Shown here one piece after another: positions 26,077 through 33,923 of a stretch of DNA of 64,000 bases. Each line of letters opens with the position of its first letter. The stretch's first letter is position 1. Location of the stretch: contig NZ_CP137852.1 in the NCBI RefSeq assembly GCF_033547095.1, positions 310,001 to 374,000 of the forward strand. Direction: 5' to 3'. This DNA comes from Sediminicoccus rosea (GTDB taxonomy: Bacteria; Pseudomonadota; Alphaproteobacteria; Acetobacterales; Acetobacteraceae). Position numbers and translations under genes: made by a program. The notes under the pieces were generated by a model. It had not been told where the DNA came from and did not search any database. It saw nothing but the letters and a program-made list of their open reading frames with translations.

Positions 26077-26789
26077 AGGCCGACGGCGACCTTCTGGGCG
26101 GCGACCAGCTGCGCCACGCCGTCCCGCGCCATGTCCAGCATCGCGAGGAACTGCGCCTCGCTGAAGGGCGCTCCCTCGGCCGTGGCCTGCACCTCGATCA
26201 GGTTGCCATTGCCGGCGAGCACGAAATTCGCATCCGCATCGGCCGTGCTGTCCTCGGCATAGTCGAGGTCGAGGATCGCCTCGCCGCCCGCGATGCCGCA
26301 GGAGATGGCGGCGACATGATCGGTCAGCGGGATGGCGCTGAGGATGTTGTTGCGCTTGGCATGCTGGAAGGCCAGGTGCAGCGCGACCCAGGCGCCGGTG
26401 ATGGCCGCGCAGCGCGTGCCGGCATCGGCGTTGATCACGTCGCAATCCAGCGTGACGGTCATCTCACCCATCGCCTTGCGGTCGGTCACGGCGCGGAGCG
26501 AACGGCCGATCAGGCGCTGGATCTCCTGCGTGCGGCCGGATTGCTTGCCGCGGGCCGCCTCGCGGTCGCCGCGGGTATGGGTGGCGCGGGGCAGCATGCC
26601 GTATTCGGCCGTCACCCAGCCCAGGCCCTGGTTCCGCATGAAGGGCGGCACGCGCGCCTCCAGGCTCGCGGCGCAGAGCACCTCGGTGTTGCCCATGCGG
26701 ATCAGGCAGGAGCCCTCCGCATGCTTGGCGATGCCGGTCTCGATGGAGATGGGGCGCAGGGCGTCGGGGGCGCGGCCGGATGGGCGCAT
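26073..26789 (-). CDS. rph: Ribonuclease PH
   Basis: RNase PH is a phosphorolytic 3'-5' exoribonuclease that trims tRNA 3' ends. The 238-aa protein starts [19 protein letters not shown] (ATG at 26787-26789). Visible motifs are [82 protein letters not shown], and [34 protein letters not shown]. It is divergent from hrcA with 141 bp between starts. Confidence 0.96.
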   Translation of the reverse strand: MRPSGRAPDALRPISIETGIAKHAEGSCLIRMGNTEVLCAASLEARVPPFMRNQGLGWVTAEYGMLPRATHTRGDREAARGKQSGRTQEIQRLIGRSLRAVTDRKAMGEMTVTLDCDVINADAGTRCAAITGAWVALHLAFQHAKRNNILSAIPLTDHVAAISCGIAGGEAILDLDYAEDSTADADANFVLAGNGNLIEVQATAEGAPFSEAQFLAMLDMARDGVAQLVAAQKVAVGL

Positions 26790-26930
26790 GTTCGGGCAAT
26801 CCTCAGGTTTCTGGGGCCGCAATAGGCAAAGCGCGGCCCGCTGACCAGGGGCCACCCTTTGGGGCACCCTTGGGGGGCCGCCCGGGAAAGGTTGACCAAT
26901 GCCCCCCGGATAACCAAGCTATCGCCAGCG

Positions 26931-28007
26931 ATGCACACCCCCATCAAGACACCCCTCTTCGCGGTGCCGAGTATCGCCACCAGCGCGTTGGACCCCCGCT
27001 CGACCGCCGTGCTGCGCGAGCTGGTGGAAGTCTATGTCGCGACGGGCGAGCCCGTGGGCAGCCGCACCCTCTCCCGCCGCCTGCCGCTGAACCTCTCGCC
27101 CGCCTCCATCCGCAACGTGATGGCCGATCTTGAGGAAGCGGGGCTGCTCTACGCGCCGCACACCAGCGCCGGCCGCCTGCCGACGCAGCAGGGGCTGCGC
27201 CTCTTCGTGGATGGCCTGCTGGAATTCGGCGACCTGGCCGAGGAGGAGCGCGCCGAGATCGCCGCCCGCTGCGCCGCGCATGGGCGCTCCCTGCAGGACA
27301 CGTTGGCGGAAGCCGGGCAGATGCTCTCGGGCCTGGCCGGCGCCGCGGGCCTGGTCGTGGCGCCGAAGGGTGAGGCGCCGCTGCGCCATATCGAATTCGT
27401 GCCGCTCGGCCCCGGCCGCGCGCTGGTGGTGCTGGTGCAGGGCGATGGCCGCGTGGAGAACCGCGTGATCGAGGTGCCGCCCGGCCTGCCGCCTTCGGCG
27501 CTGGTGCAGGCGGGCAATTATCTCAACGCCCGCCTCTCCGACCGCACGCTGGACGAGACGCGCGCCAATGTGATGGCCGAGATCGCCGCCAACCGCACCG
27601 CGCTGGACGCGCTGACCACCCAGGTGGTGGAGGCGGGCATGGCGACCTGGGCGGGCGGTGGCAGCGGCTCGCTCATCCTGCGTGGCCAGGCGCGGCTGCT
27701 GGAGAACATGGAGAACCTGGCCCGCGTGCAGGAGATCCAGGCGCTGTTCGAGCGGCTGGAGGCGCAGGAGACCACGCTCAAGCTGCTGGAACTGGCCCAG
27801 CGGGGCGAGGGCGTGCAGATCTTCATCGGCGCCGAAAGCGGCATCTTCTCCACCGCGGGGCTTTCCGTGGTGGTCGCGCCCTTCCGCAACGCGCAGGAGA
27901 AGATCGTGGGCGCGATCGGCGTGATCGGGCCGTCCCGCATCAATTACGGCCGTGTGATCCCGGTGGTGGACTACACGGCCCGCGTCATCGGCCGGCTGCT
28001 GGGTTGA
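26931..28007 (+). CDS. hrcA: Heat-inducible transcription repressor HrcA
   Basis: HrcA represses groESL-type heat-shock operons by binding CIRCE. The 358-aa protein has an N-terminal winged helix (LDPRSTAVLRELVEVYVATGEPVGSRTLSRRLPLNLSPASIRNVMADLEEAGLL) and the ASAGRLPT-type TSAGRLPTQQGLRLFVDGLL segment. Its C-terminal GAF-like domain ends IGPSRINYGRVIPVVDYTARVIG. I chose ATG 26931; translation upstream reads as non-native. No CIRCE element is visible in its own upstream region. grpE follows 31 bp downstream. Confidence 0.94.
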   Translation: MHTPIKTPLFAVPSIATSALDPRSTAVLRELVEVYVATGEPVGSRTLSRRLPLNLSPASIRNVMADLEEAGLLYAPHTSAGRLPTQQGLRLFVDGLLEFGDLAEEERAEIAARCAAHGRSLQDTLAEAGQMLSGLAGAAGLVVAPKGEAPLRHIEFVPLGPGRALVVLVQGDGRVENRVIEVPPGLPPSALVQAGNYLNARLSDRTLDETRANVMAEIAANRTALDALTTQVVEAGMATWAGGGSGSLILRGQARLLENMENLARVQEIQALFERLEAQETTLKLLELAQRGEGVQIFIGAESGIFSTAGLSVVVAPFRNAQEKIVGAIGVIGPSRINYGRVIPVVDYTARVIGRLLG

Positions 28008-28038
28008 TCCGGCGCCGCCACGCGCCTACCTCTGAGGC

Positions 28039-28590
28039 ATGAGCGAACAACCCAACCCTTCCCCGGCCGAAGCCACGCCGGAGACCCCTGACGCGCCCCC
28101 GCCCGCCCCCACGCCGGAGGAGCGCATCGCCGCCCTCGAGGCCGAGCTGGCCGAGATGAAGGACCGTTGGCTGCGCGCCGAGGCCGAGGTCCAGAACGTC
28201 CGCAACCGCGGCAAGGACGAGGTGGAGAAGGCGCGCAACTACGCCGTGCAGAAATTCGCCACCGACATGACGGAAGTGGCGGAAAACCTGCGCCGCGGGC
28301 TCGATCTTCTGCCCAAGGCGGAGGAAGGCGAGGCCGAGATCATCGGCAAGATGCGCGGCGGCTTCGAGGGGGTGGAGCGCTTCCTGCTGCAGCGCCTCGA
28401 AACCCACGGCGTGCACCGCAAGCCGGCCGAGGGCCAGCCCTTCGACCCCGAGCTGCACCAGGCGATGAGCGAGGCCCCCGCGCCGGAAGGCGTGGAGCCC
28501 GGCACGGTGCTCCAGGCATGGACCAGCGCCTGGACGCTGAATGGCCGCCTGCTGAAGCCCGCCATGGTGGTGGTGGCCGGCAAGGGCTGA
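28039..28590 (+). CDS. grpE: GrpE nucleotide exchange factor
   Basis: GrpE releases ADP from DnaK. The 183-aa protein has an acidic disordered N-terminus (residues 1-30), a long coiled-coil (RIAALEAELAEMKDRWLRAEAEVQNVRNRGKDE, about 31-65), then the YAVQKFATDMTEVAENLRRGLD core and the C-terminal beta domain with QPFDPELHQAM and GTVLQAWTSAWTLNGRLLKPAMVVV. It is co-oriented with hrcA, the usual hrcA-grpE pair. Confidence 0.94.
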   Translation: MSEQPNPSPAEATPETPDAPPPAPTPEERIAALEAELAEMKDRWLRAEAEVQNVRNRGKDEVEKARNYAVQKFATDMTEVAENLRRGLDLLPKAEEGEAEIIGKMRGGFEGVERFLLQRLETHGVHRKPAEGQPFDPELHQAMSEAPAPEGVEPGTVLQAWTSAWTLNGRLLKPAMVVVAGKG

Positions 28591-28678
28591 TCCTGCCTCT
28601 GGCATGATTTTCGCTCCGCCGAGGGGTGCGGCGCCGGATTCTCCGGTTTCTGCCGCGCCTTTCAGCAGGAGTGAGCCC

Positions 28679-29635
28679 ATGCCCCTGTCCCGCCGCCTCA
28701 TCCTGGGCAGCGCGCTCGCCGCGCCTGTCACCCTCGCGGCGCAACCGGCCTGGCCCAGCCGCCCGGTGCGCGTGATCAATCCCTATTCCCCCGGCGGCAC
28801 CACCGATGTGGTGATGCGCCTGATGAGCGAGCGGCTGGAGCGCGCCTTCGGCCAGCCCTTCGTGGTGGAGGCGCGGCCGGGCGCCGGCGGCTCGGTCGGC
28901 ACGGCGCAGGCGGCGCAGGCCGCGCCCGATGGCCACACCCTGCTCATCACCAACACCGGGCCGCTGACGGTCGCACCCACGCTGATGGGCAATATCACCT
29001 ATCGGCCGGAGAGCTTCACCTTCATCACCATGTTTGGCGGCGCGCCTATCGTCTGCGCGGTGCGTGCGCAAAGCCCCTACCAGACGATCCAGGACTATGC
29101 GGCCGCCGCCCGCGCGCGGCCCGAGGGCATCAGCTTCGGCAATTCCGGCGCCGGCTCCATCGGGCATCTCGCCGGCATGCTCTTCGAGCAGGCGGTGGGG
29201 GTCAGGCTGCTGCATGTGCCCTTCCGCGGCGCGCCCGAGGCGCAGGCGGCGGTGCTCTCGGGCGACGTGACCTCGCTCTGGGATACGATCGGCGCGCATG
29301 CGGGCTCGGTGCGGCAGGGCGCGCTGCGGGCGCTGGCCTTCACCAGCGCCGAGCGCATCGGGATCTTCCCGAATGTGCCCACGGTGCGGGAATCGGGCTT
29401 CCCATCCGTCGTGGCGAACAACTGGTTCCTGCTGGCCGGCCCCGCCGGCATCCCGCCGGCCATCGCCACGCGCATCAACGAAATCTGTCAGGCCGCGATG
29501 CAGGAGGCCGTGGTGCGCGAGCGCATGGACGCGCTGGGGCTCGCCTCGCTCGGCAACATGAGCGGGGCGCAGATGCAGGCCTTCGTGGTGGAGGAAACGG
29601 CACGCTGGGCGCCGGTGGCGCGGGCGGCTGGATGA
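28679..29635 (+). CDS. Bug-family tripartite tricarboxylate transporter substrate-binding protein (1)
   Basis: The 318-aa periplasmic binding protein has a Tat-like/Sec signal (PLSRRLILGSALAAPVTLAAQP). The Bug signature WPSRPVRVINPYSPGGTTDVVMRLM is near residues 24-48, then PFVVEARPGAGGSVGTAQAAQAAPDGHTLL and FPNVPTVRESGFPSV near the C-terminus. Bug proteins capture small carboxylates or aromatic acids. No TctA/TctB membrane genes lie nearby. AGGAG at 28667-28671 supports ATG 28679. Confidence 0.9.
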   Translation: MPLSRRLILGSALAAPVTLAAQPAWPSRPVRVINPYSPGGTTDVVMRLMSERLERAFGQPFVVEARPGAGGSVGTAQAAQAAPDGHTLLITNTGPLTVAPTLMGNITYRPESFTFITMFGGAPIVCAVRAQSPYQTIQDYAAAARARPEGISFGNSGAGSIGHLAGMLFEQAVGVRLLHVPFRGAPEAQAAVLSGDVTSLWDTIGAHAGSVRQGALRALAFTSAERIGIFPNVPTVRESGFPSVVANNWFLLAGPAGIPPAIATRINEICQAAMQEAVVRERMDALGLASLGNMSGAQMQAFVVEETARWAPVARAAG

Positions 29636-29637
29636 TG

Positions 29638-29659
29638 GGGGAGCGCTCGCGCGCTCCCC
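29638..29659. terminator. Hairpin between convergent Bug and ODC genes
   Basis: GGGGAGCGC (29638-29646) and GCGCTCCCC (29651-29659) form a perfect 9-bp stem with a TCGC loop, 2 nt after the Bug stop and 7 nt from the ODC stop. It lies symmetrically between convergent genes and lacks a strong T-run. Bidirectional terminator likely. Confidence 0.5.
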
Positions 29660-29666
29660 GTCTCGA

Positions 29667-30797
29667 TCAGATGTAGTGCTCGGCCAGCGGCTCGAAGCCG
29701 TTGAACTTCTGGCTGGCATAGGTGGTGACGTAGGCGCCGGTGGCCAGAAGCTCCACGCGGTCACCGGCCGTCAGCGCCATCGGCAGCCGGTAGTTGCTCT
29801 TCTCGTAGAGCGTGTCCGTGCTGTCACAGGTCGGGCCCGCGATGGTCACGGGGCCGTCGCTGCCGCCGTCATGCGGCGTGCGGAAGGCGTACTTGATCGA
29901 CTCGCCCTCGGTCTCCGCCAGGCCACCGAACCGGCCGATATCGAGATAGACCCAGCGCACCGGGTCATTCTCGGCCTTGCGGCTGACCAGCACGACCTCG
30001 CTCGAGACCACGCCCGCATCGGCCACCAGGAAGCGGCCGGGCTCGATCACGATCTCGGGGATCGCATTGCCGAAATGCTCGGCCATGGCGCCCATGATCG
30101 CGGAGCCGAAATCGTCGATCTCGGGCACTTCCGCCTTGTAGCGCACGGGGTAGCCACCGCCGAGATTGACCATGCGCACCTTCACGCCAGCATCGGCGAG
30201 GTCGGTGAAGAGCATGGCGACCTTGGCGATCGCGGCCTCATAGGCGGCGGTCTTGGTCTGCTGGCTGCCGACATGGAAGGAGAGGCCGAAGGCATCGAGC
30301 CCGAGCTGCCCCGCGCGGATCATCAGCGCGCGCGCCATCTCGACCTCGCAGCCGAACTTGCGGCTGAGCGGCCACTCGGCGCCGTCATTGCCGACCAGGA
30401 TGCGGCAATAGACGCGGCTGCCCGGCGCGGAGCGCGCGAGCTTCTCCAGCTCCATCTCGCTGTCGAAGGCGAACATGCGCACGCCTGCCGCATAGGCGGC
30501 GGCGATGTCGCGCTCGCGCTTGATGGTGTTGCCGTAGGAGATGGAGTCCGGCGCGGCGCCCGAGGCGAGGCACATCTCGACCTCCTGGAAGGAGGCGGCG
30601 TCGAAGTAGGAGCCGAGGCCCACCAGCCGGTCGAGGATCGGCGCGGCAGGGTTGGCCTTCACGGCGTAGTAGATGCGCGCCAGCGGCATCGCCTGCCGGA
30701 GGCGGGCGAAATTATGCGCAACGCGGTCCACATCCAGCACGAGGCAGGGCGTGGCCGGCTGGTGATCCGCCAGGTAGCGAGCGACCTTGGGGGTCAT
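29667..30797 (-). CDS. Ornithine/lysine decarboxylase, PLP fold type III
   Basis: The 376-aa alanine-racemase-fold decarboxylase makes putrescine (or cadaverine), the first step of polyamine synthesis. PLP lysine is Lys47 in YYAVKANPAA. Other motifs are FHVGSQQTK, LGGGYPV, IEPGRFLVADAG, and the catalytic Cys in GPTCDSTDTL. The length and GPTCDSxD motif fit the bacterial Odc/LdcA clade rather than diaminopimelate decarboxylase. I chose the second Met (30795-30797, MTPK) because GGAG lies upstream; the first Met, 7 codons earlier, has no ribosome site. A long structured leader precedes it. Confidence 0.9.
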   Translation of the reverse strand: MTPKVARYLADHQPATPCLVLDVDRVAHNFARLRQAMPLARIYYAVKANPAAPILDRLVGLGSYFDAASFQEVEMCLASGAAPDSISYGNTIKRERDIAAAYAAGVRMFAFDSEMELEKLARSAPGSRVYCRILVGNDGAEWPLSRKFGCEVEMARALMIRAGQLGLDAFGLSFHVGSQQTKTAAYEAAIAKVAMLFTDLADAGVKVRMVNLGGGYPVRYKAEVPEIDDFGSAIMGAMAEHFGNAIPEIVIEPGRFLVADAGVVSSEVVLVSRKAENDPVRWVYLDIGRFGGLAETEGESIKYAFRTPHDGGSDGPVTIAGPTCDSTDTLYEKSNYRLPMALTAGDRVELLATGAYVTTYASQKFNGFEPLAEHYI

Positions 30798-31075
30798 CGC
30801 ACGATACTCCACAAACATGTGGAACCGACCCCATCAGGGGTGGCCCCAGATTGACGAAACGGTCGAACGAACCAGCGACCAGAAAAAAACCGTGGCGTGA
30901 ACCACGGGGTTGCCAGAACGCTTGACGTCGTTGCGTAAACCTTGCGCCGCGGTGGCAAGCCTTATTCAGGGGCTCAGCTCCGTGGGCCTGGGGCCAGAGG
31001 CACGTGCGTACTGCGTCTTGTGAGGCGCGATGTAGGGCCAGCGGCACCAGCATGCAAGCGGGAAATCCCGGATGG
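30798..31075 (-). ncRNA. 5' leader of ornithine decarboxylase, candidate speF-type regulatory RNA
   Basis: The stretch of more than 250 nt before the decarboxylase has no convincing gene. It includes stems such as CTTGC/GCAAG near 30940-30960 and a textbook terminator (30883-30907) about 85 nt before the start codon. The speF motif (Corbino et al. 2005; Rfam speF) is a long conserved leader upstream of ornithine decarboxylase genes in alphaproteobacteria. Position, host group and attenuator layout fit. I have not matched the conserved core base by base, so identity as speF is inferred from context, and the 5' limit is a guess. Confidence 0.5.
30883..30907 (-). terminator. Attenuator-like terminator in the ODC leader
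   Basis: Read on the minus strand: CCGTGG (30907-30902), loop TTCACG, CCACGG (30895-30890), then seven T (30889-30883). This perfect stem with a T7 tract precedes the coding start by 85 nt, so it would stop transcription before the gene unless an alternative structure forms. Confidence 0.8.
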
Positions 31076-31094
31076 GCGAAGTTTTTTCGTGTCT

Positions 31095-31172
31095 CCCCCC
31101 GGGGGCGCCGGAAACCCCGCCGAAAGCCCCCCGGGGGGCCACGGGAAAATGCCGGAATCTCCCCCAGGGAGG
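31095..31172. repeat. Three-unit tandem GC palindrome, about 33-nt period
   Basis: CCCCCCGGGGG (31095-31105), CCCCCCGGGGGG (31127-31138) and a diverged CCCCCAGGGAGG (31161-31172) are spaced 32-33 nt apart with related purine-rich spacers (GGAAA, GGGAAAA, GCCGG). The period gives PPGG-containing 11-residue repeats on the minus strand, but no start or ribosome site supports translation. It lies inside the 584-nt gene-free region before ODC. The rest of that region from 31173 to 31273 shows nothing recognisable. Confidence 0.6.
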
Positions 31173-31273
31173 CAGGAGTGTTTCCGGCGCGTGTCAGCAT
31201 TGCACCCGGCGCATCGGGGCGGGCGGCCGATTCGGTGAGCGTCACCCAACTCGGATCGAGAGCTGGCCTCGAC

Positions 31274-31378
31274 GAATCCGGCCGCAACGCGGCCGGCGCC
31301 GCCCAACTGACCTCACGGCCAGCACACCTGTCGCGCGGCGAAGCCAAGCGCGCGGAGCGCGCGCCCGGCGTCTGAGGG
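31274..31378 (+). repeat. Interspersed structured repeat, copy A
   Basis: This 105-nt element is closely similar to 34512-34617. It begins GAATCCGGCCGC, with hairpin CCGGCCGC-AAC-GCGGCCGG (31278-31296). It has a variable middle, a conserved GTCGCGCGGCGAAGCCAAG, a second hairpin GCGCGC-GGA-GCGCGC, and ends CCCGGCGTCTGAGGG. It sits 3 nt beyond the stop of the SDR gene, in antisense to it. The frame across it reads SRGEAKRAERAPGV before a stop, but no start is credible. Confidence 0.8.
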
Positions 31379-31381
31379 CTT

Positions 31382-32161
31382 TTACAAAGTCCCCGGGTAG
31401 GAGCCGCCGTCGAGCAGGATGCTCTGGCCCGTCGTGAAGCCCGCATGGACCGAGCACAGGAAGGCCGCGAAGGCGCCGAACTCCTCGGCCGTGCCCAGGC
31501 GGCCAGCCGGGATGCCTGCCACCGCCCGGCGCTCCAGCTCCGCCACATCGGCGCCGCCGCCTTTGGCAACCACCTCCCAATTGCCGCGCACGCGGTCCGT
31601 GTCGAAGGGGCCCGGCAGCAGGTGATTGATGGTCACGTTGTGCGCGGCCACCCGTCGCGCCAGCGAGGCCAGCGCCCCGGTCAGCCCGGCGCGGGCACCG
31701 TTGGAGAGCTCCAGCCGGCCGATCGGCATCTTCACCGAATAGCTGGTGATGTTCAGGATCCGGCCGAAACGCCGCGCCTGCATGGCCGGCAGCGCGGCGC
31801 GGATCAGCGCGATCGGCGTCAGCATGTTGGCCTCCACGGCGCGGCGCCAATCCTCCAACTCGAATTGCGAGAACTCGCCCTGCGGCGGCCCGCCGGCATT
31901 GGTGATGAGGATGTCGGGCTCGGGGCAGGCGGCGAAGAGGGCGGTGCGCCCGGCCTCGGTCGTCACATCGCCCTGCACGGTGGTGACGGAGATGCCGGTC
32001 TCGGCGCGGATGGCGGCGGCCGTGGCTTCCAGCGCCTCGCCGCCCCGCGCGGAGATGACGAGCGAGACGCCCTCGCGCGCGAGGGCAAAGGCGCAGCCGC
32101 GCCCAAGCCCCTTGGAGGCCGCGCAGACGACGGCGGTGCGGCCCTTGATGCCGAGATCCAT
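31382..32161 (-). CDS. SDR-family protein with altered catalytic residues (BKR-like)
   Basis: The 259-aa Rossmann-fold protein has AASKGLGRG in place of TGxxxGIG near residue 13, NAGG at about 89, and the ITS serine near 143. The usual YxxxK motif is replaced by the SNGAR stretch in LELSNGARAGL, so Tyr and Lys are Ser and Arg. This matches the divergent ketoacyl-ACP-reductase-like SDR group that lacks a standard catalytic tetrad. It may be a non-canonical reductase or a non-catalytic protein. Its upstream end is 36 bp from the thiG stop; possible read-through from thiSG. Confidence 0.85.
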   Translation of the reverse strand: MDLGIKGRTAVVCAASKGLGRGCAFALAREGVSLVISARGGEALEATAAAIRAETGISVTTVQGDVTTEAGRTALFAACPEPDILITNAGGPPQGEFSQFELEDWRRAVEANMLTPIALIRAALPAMQARRFGRILNITSYSVKMPIGRLELSNGARAGLTGALASLARRVAAHNVTINHLLPGPFDTDRVRGNWEVVAKGGGADVAELERRAVAGIPAGRLGTAEEFGAFAAFLCSVHAGFTTGQSILLDGGSYPGTL

Positions 32162-32197
32162 GATGTTTCCCCCTGGGTTCAGGGGGATGAGGCTATC

Positions 32198-32974
32198 TCA
32201 GCGGATCAGCCCCGTCATGGGGCTGGAGGCATCGGCCTTGTAGTCGCGCGGCATGCGGCCCGCGAGGTGCGCGGCGCGGCCGGCGATGACGGCGTGCTTC
32301 ATCGCCACCGCCATCTTCACCGGATCCTGCGCGTGGGCGATGGCGCTGTTCAGCAGCACCGCGTCGCAGCCGAGCTCCATGGCGAAGGCCGCCTCGCTCG
32401 CCGTGCCGATGCCGGCATCCACCAGGACCGGCACCTTGGCCGCCGCCTTGATGGCGCGGATCATGTAAGGATTCACGACGCCCATGCCCGAGCCGATGGG
32501 CGCGCCCAGCGGCATGATGGCGACGCAGCCCATCTCCTCCAGTCGCTTCGCGGCCACGGGGTCATCGGCGCAATAGACCATCACCTCGAAGCCATCGGCG
32601 ATCAACGCCGCGGCCGCCTCGAAGGTCGCGGCCATGTCGGGGTAGAGGAAGGGCGGCGGGCCCAGCACCTCCAGCTTCACCAGGTTCCAGCCGCCCGCCT
32701 CGCGAGCCAAGCGCAGCGTGCGGACGGCGTCCTGTGCGGTGAAGCAGCCGGCGGTGTTGGGTAAGTAAGTGTAACGGTCCGGCGGCACGAAATCCTGCAG
32801 CATCGGCGCCGAGGGGTCGCTCAGATTCACCCGGCGGACGGCGACGGTGACGATCTCGGCGCCGCTGGCCGCGATGCTGTCCCGCGTCTCCTCGAGCGAC
32901 TTGTAGCGCCCCGTGCCGACGATGAGGCGCGAGGTGAAGCGGCGCCCGGCGACTTCCCAGCTGTCTTCGGTCAA
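32198..32974 (-). CDS. thiG: Thiazole synthase ThiG
   Basis: ThiG makes the thiazole phosphate of thiamin from DXP, dehydroglycine and ThiS thiocarboxylate. The 258-aa TIM-barrel protein has [14 protein letters not shown], the Schiff-base Lys in [54 protein letters not shown], and [22 protein letters not shown]. It starts with TTG (32972-32974), 3 nt after the thiS stop. It is controlled with thiS by the TPP riboswitch upstream. Confidence 0.95.
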   Translation of the reverse strand: MTEDSWEVAGRRFTSRLIVGTGRYKSLEETRDSIAASGAEIVTVAVRRVNLSDPSAPMLQDFVPPDRYTYLPNTAGCFTAQDAVRTLRLAREAGGWNLVKLEVLGPPPFLYPDMAATFEAAAALIADGFEVMVYCADDPVAAKRLEEMGCVAIMPLGAPIGSGMGVVNPYMIRAIKAAAKVPVLVDAGIGTASEAAFAMELGCDAVLLNSAIAHAQDPVKMAVAMKHAVIAGRAAHLAGRMPRDYKADASSPMTGLIR

Positions 32975-32977
32975 TTC

Positions 32978-33199
32978 TCAGCCACCCCCGATGAAATGGA
33001 CGATCTCGATGGCGTCGCCATCGGCCAGCGCCGTCGTCGCGTATTGGGAACGCGGCACGATCTCGAGGTTGCGCTCGACGGCGACCTTGCGCGCGGCGAG
33101 GCCGATTTCCGCCAGCAGATCCGCCACGGTCAGGCCGGCCGGCACGCTGCGCGCCTCGCCGTTCACGGTGAGCTTCAGGCGTTCAGCCAGCTCGGACAT
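32978..33199 (-). CDS. thiS: Sulfur carrier protein ThiS
   Basis: The 73-aa ubiquitin-like carrier carries sulfur as a C-terminal thiocarboxylate. The C-terminus is VHFIGGG, keeping the required Gly-Gly end. The N-terminus [19 protein letters not shown] leads into the beta-grasp fold. ATG at 33197-33199 is preceded by GGGAGAG (33206-33212). It is the first gene of thiS-thiG. Confidence 0.92.
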   Translation of the reverse strand: MSELAERLKLTVNGEARSVPAGLTVADLLAEIGLAARKVAVERNLEIVPRSQYATTALADGDAIEIVHFIGGG

Positions 33200-33250
33200 C
33201 GCACGCTCTCCCGCCAGGGGGGCCAGGCCGGCGTGGGAGGGGAACGGGTG

Positions 33251-33350
33251 CCCATCCCTTCGCCGGCATGACCCGGATCAGGTTCGAAGGGTCACCGCTG
33301 CCGCGCGGACTCTCAGCCCCGACCTTTGGTGTTTCCGGGCGGGGCTCCCC
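33251..33350 (-). promoter_or_regulatory. TPP riboswitch (thi box) upstream of thiS
   Basis: Read on the minus strand, the region holds the hallmark CTGAGAGTCC segment, then ACCCTTCGAACCTGATCCGG and GTCATGCCGGCGAAGGGA, the conserved P2-P5 core of the TPP aptamer. It lies about 50 nt upstream of thiS. Downstream CTCCC (33235-33239, minus strand) can pair with the GGGAG of the thiS ribosome site (33212-33206), suggesting translational control when TPP binds. Confidence 0.93.
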
Positions 33351-33467
33351 TTGGTCCAGGGCAATCTGGTTCCGCGCGGCCCCGGGGTCAATGACCGGGC
33401 CGCGCTTGCCGCTGCCGCATGCCCCATGCTAGCCCCGCCAATCCATTCCCTGTTTGACCGAACCGCC

Positions 33468-33923
33468 ATGAACCTCATCGCCGTCTTCAACGGCCCGAAC
33501 CTCAACATGCTGGGCACGCGCGAGCCGGAGAAATACGGCACGGCGACGCTCGACGATGTGGAGAATCTCTGCGCCGAGGCGGCGGAGGAGCTCGGGCTCG
33601 CGATTGATTTCCGGCAGTCCAACACGGAAGGGGAGCTGGTCTCCTGGATTCAGGAATGCCGCGGCCGCGCCGCGGGCATCGTGATCAACCCGGCCGGCTA
33701 CACCACCACCTCGGTCGCCATCCTGGACGCGCTGCTGGCCGTCGGGCTGCCGGTGATCGAGGTCCATATCACCAATATTCACCGGCGCGAGGAGTTCCGG
33801 CAGCACAGCCTGGTCTCCAAGGCCGCCACCGGCGTGATCGCCGGCCTGGGCGTCGCGGGCTATGCCCTGGCGCTGCAGGCCATGGCCAATCTCGTCGGCG
33901 GAAACGAGGATGACGACGCATGA
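33468..33923 (+). CDS. aroQ: Type II 3-dehydroquinate dehydratase
   Basis: AroQ catalyses dehydroquinate to dehydroshikimate in the shikimate pathway. The 151-aa protein has the type II pattern: [18 protein letters not shown] with catalytic Tyr28-type region, [55 protein letters not shown]. It starts at ATG 33468. Its stop overlaps accB (ATGA). The aroQ-accB-accC order is common in proteobacteria. Confidence 0.95.
   Translation: MNLIAVFNGPNLNMLGTREPEKYGTATLDDVENLCAEAAEELGLAIDFRQSNTEGELVSWIQECRGRAAGIVINPAGYTTTSVAILDALLAVGLPVIEVHITNIHRREEFRQHSLVSKAATGVIAGLGVAGYALALQAMANLVGGNEDDDA

Noticed and set aside
30974-31306. 110-residue minus-strand open frame with PPGG repeats
   Set aside because: No convincing start or ribosome site. 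It overlaps the palindrome array and the ODC leader, and the apparent repeat follows from the DNA palindromes.
31004-31375. Plus-strand open frame through repeat copy A ending in RGEAKRAERAPGV
   Set aside because: The same tail appears at copy B in an unrelated context; no start signal, so the element is treated as a structured repeat.
33275-33300. GGTTCGAAGG motif resembling a tRNA T-arm
   Set aside because: It is part of the TPP riboswitch core (ACCCTTCGAACC on the minus strand), not a tRNA.
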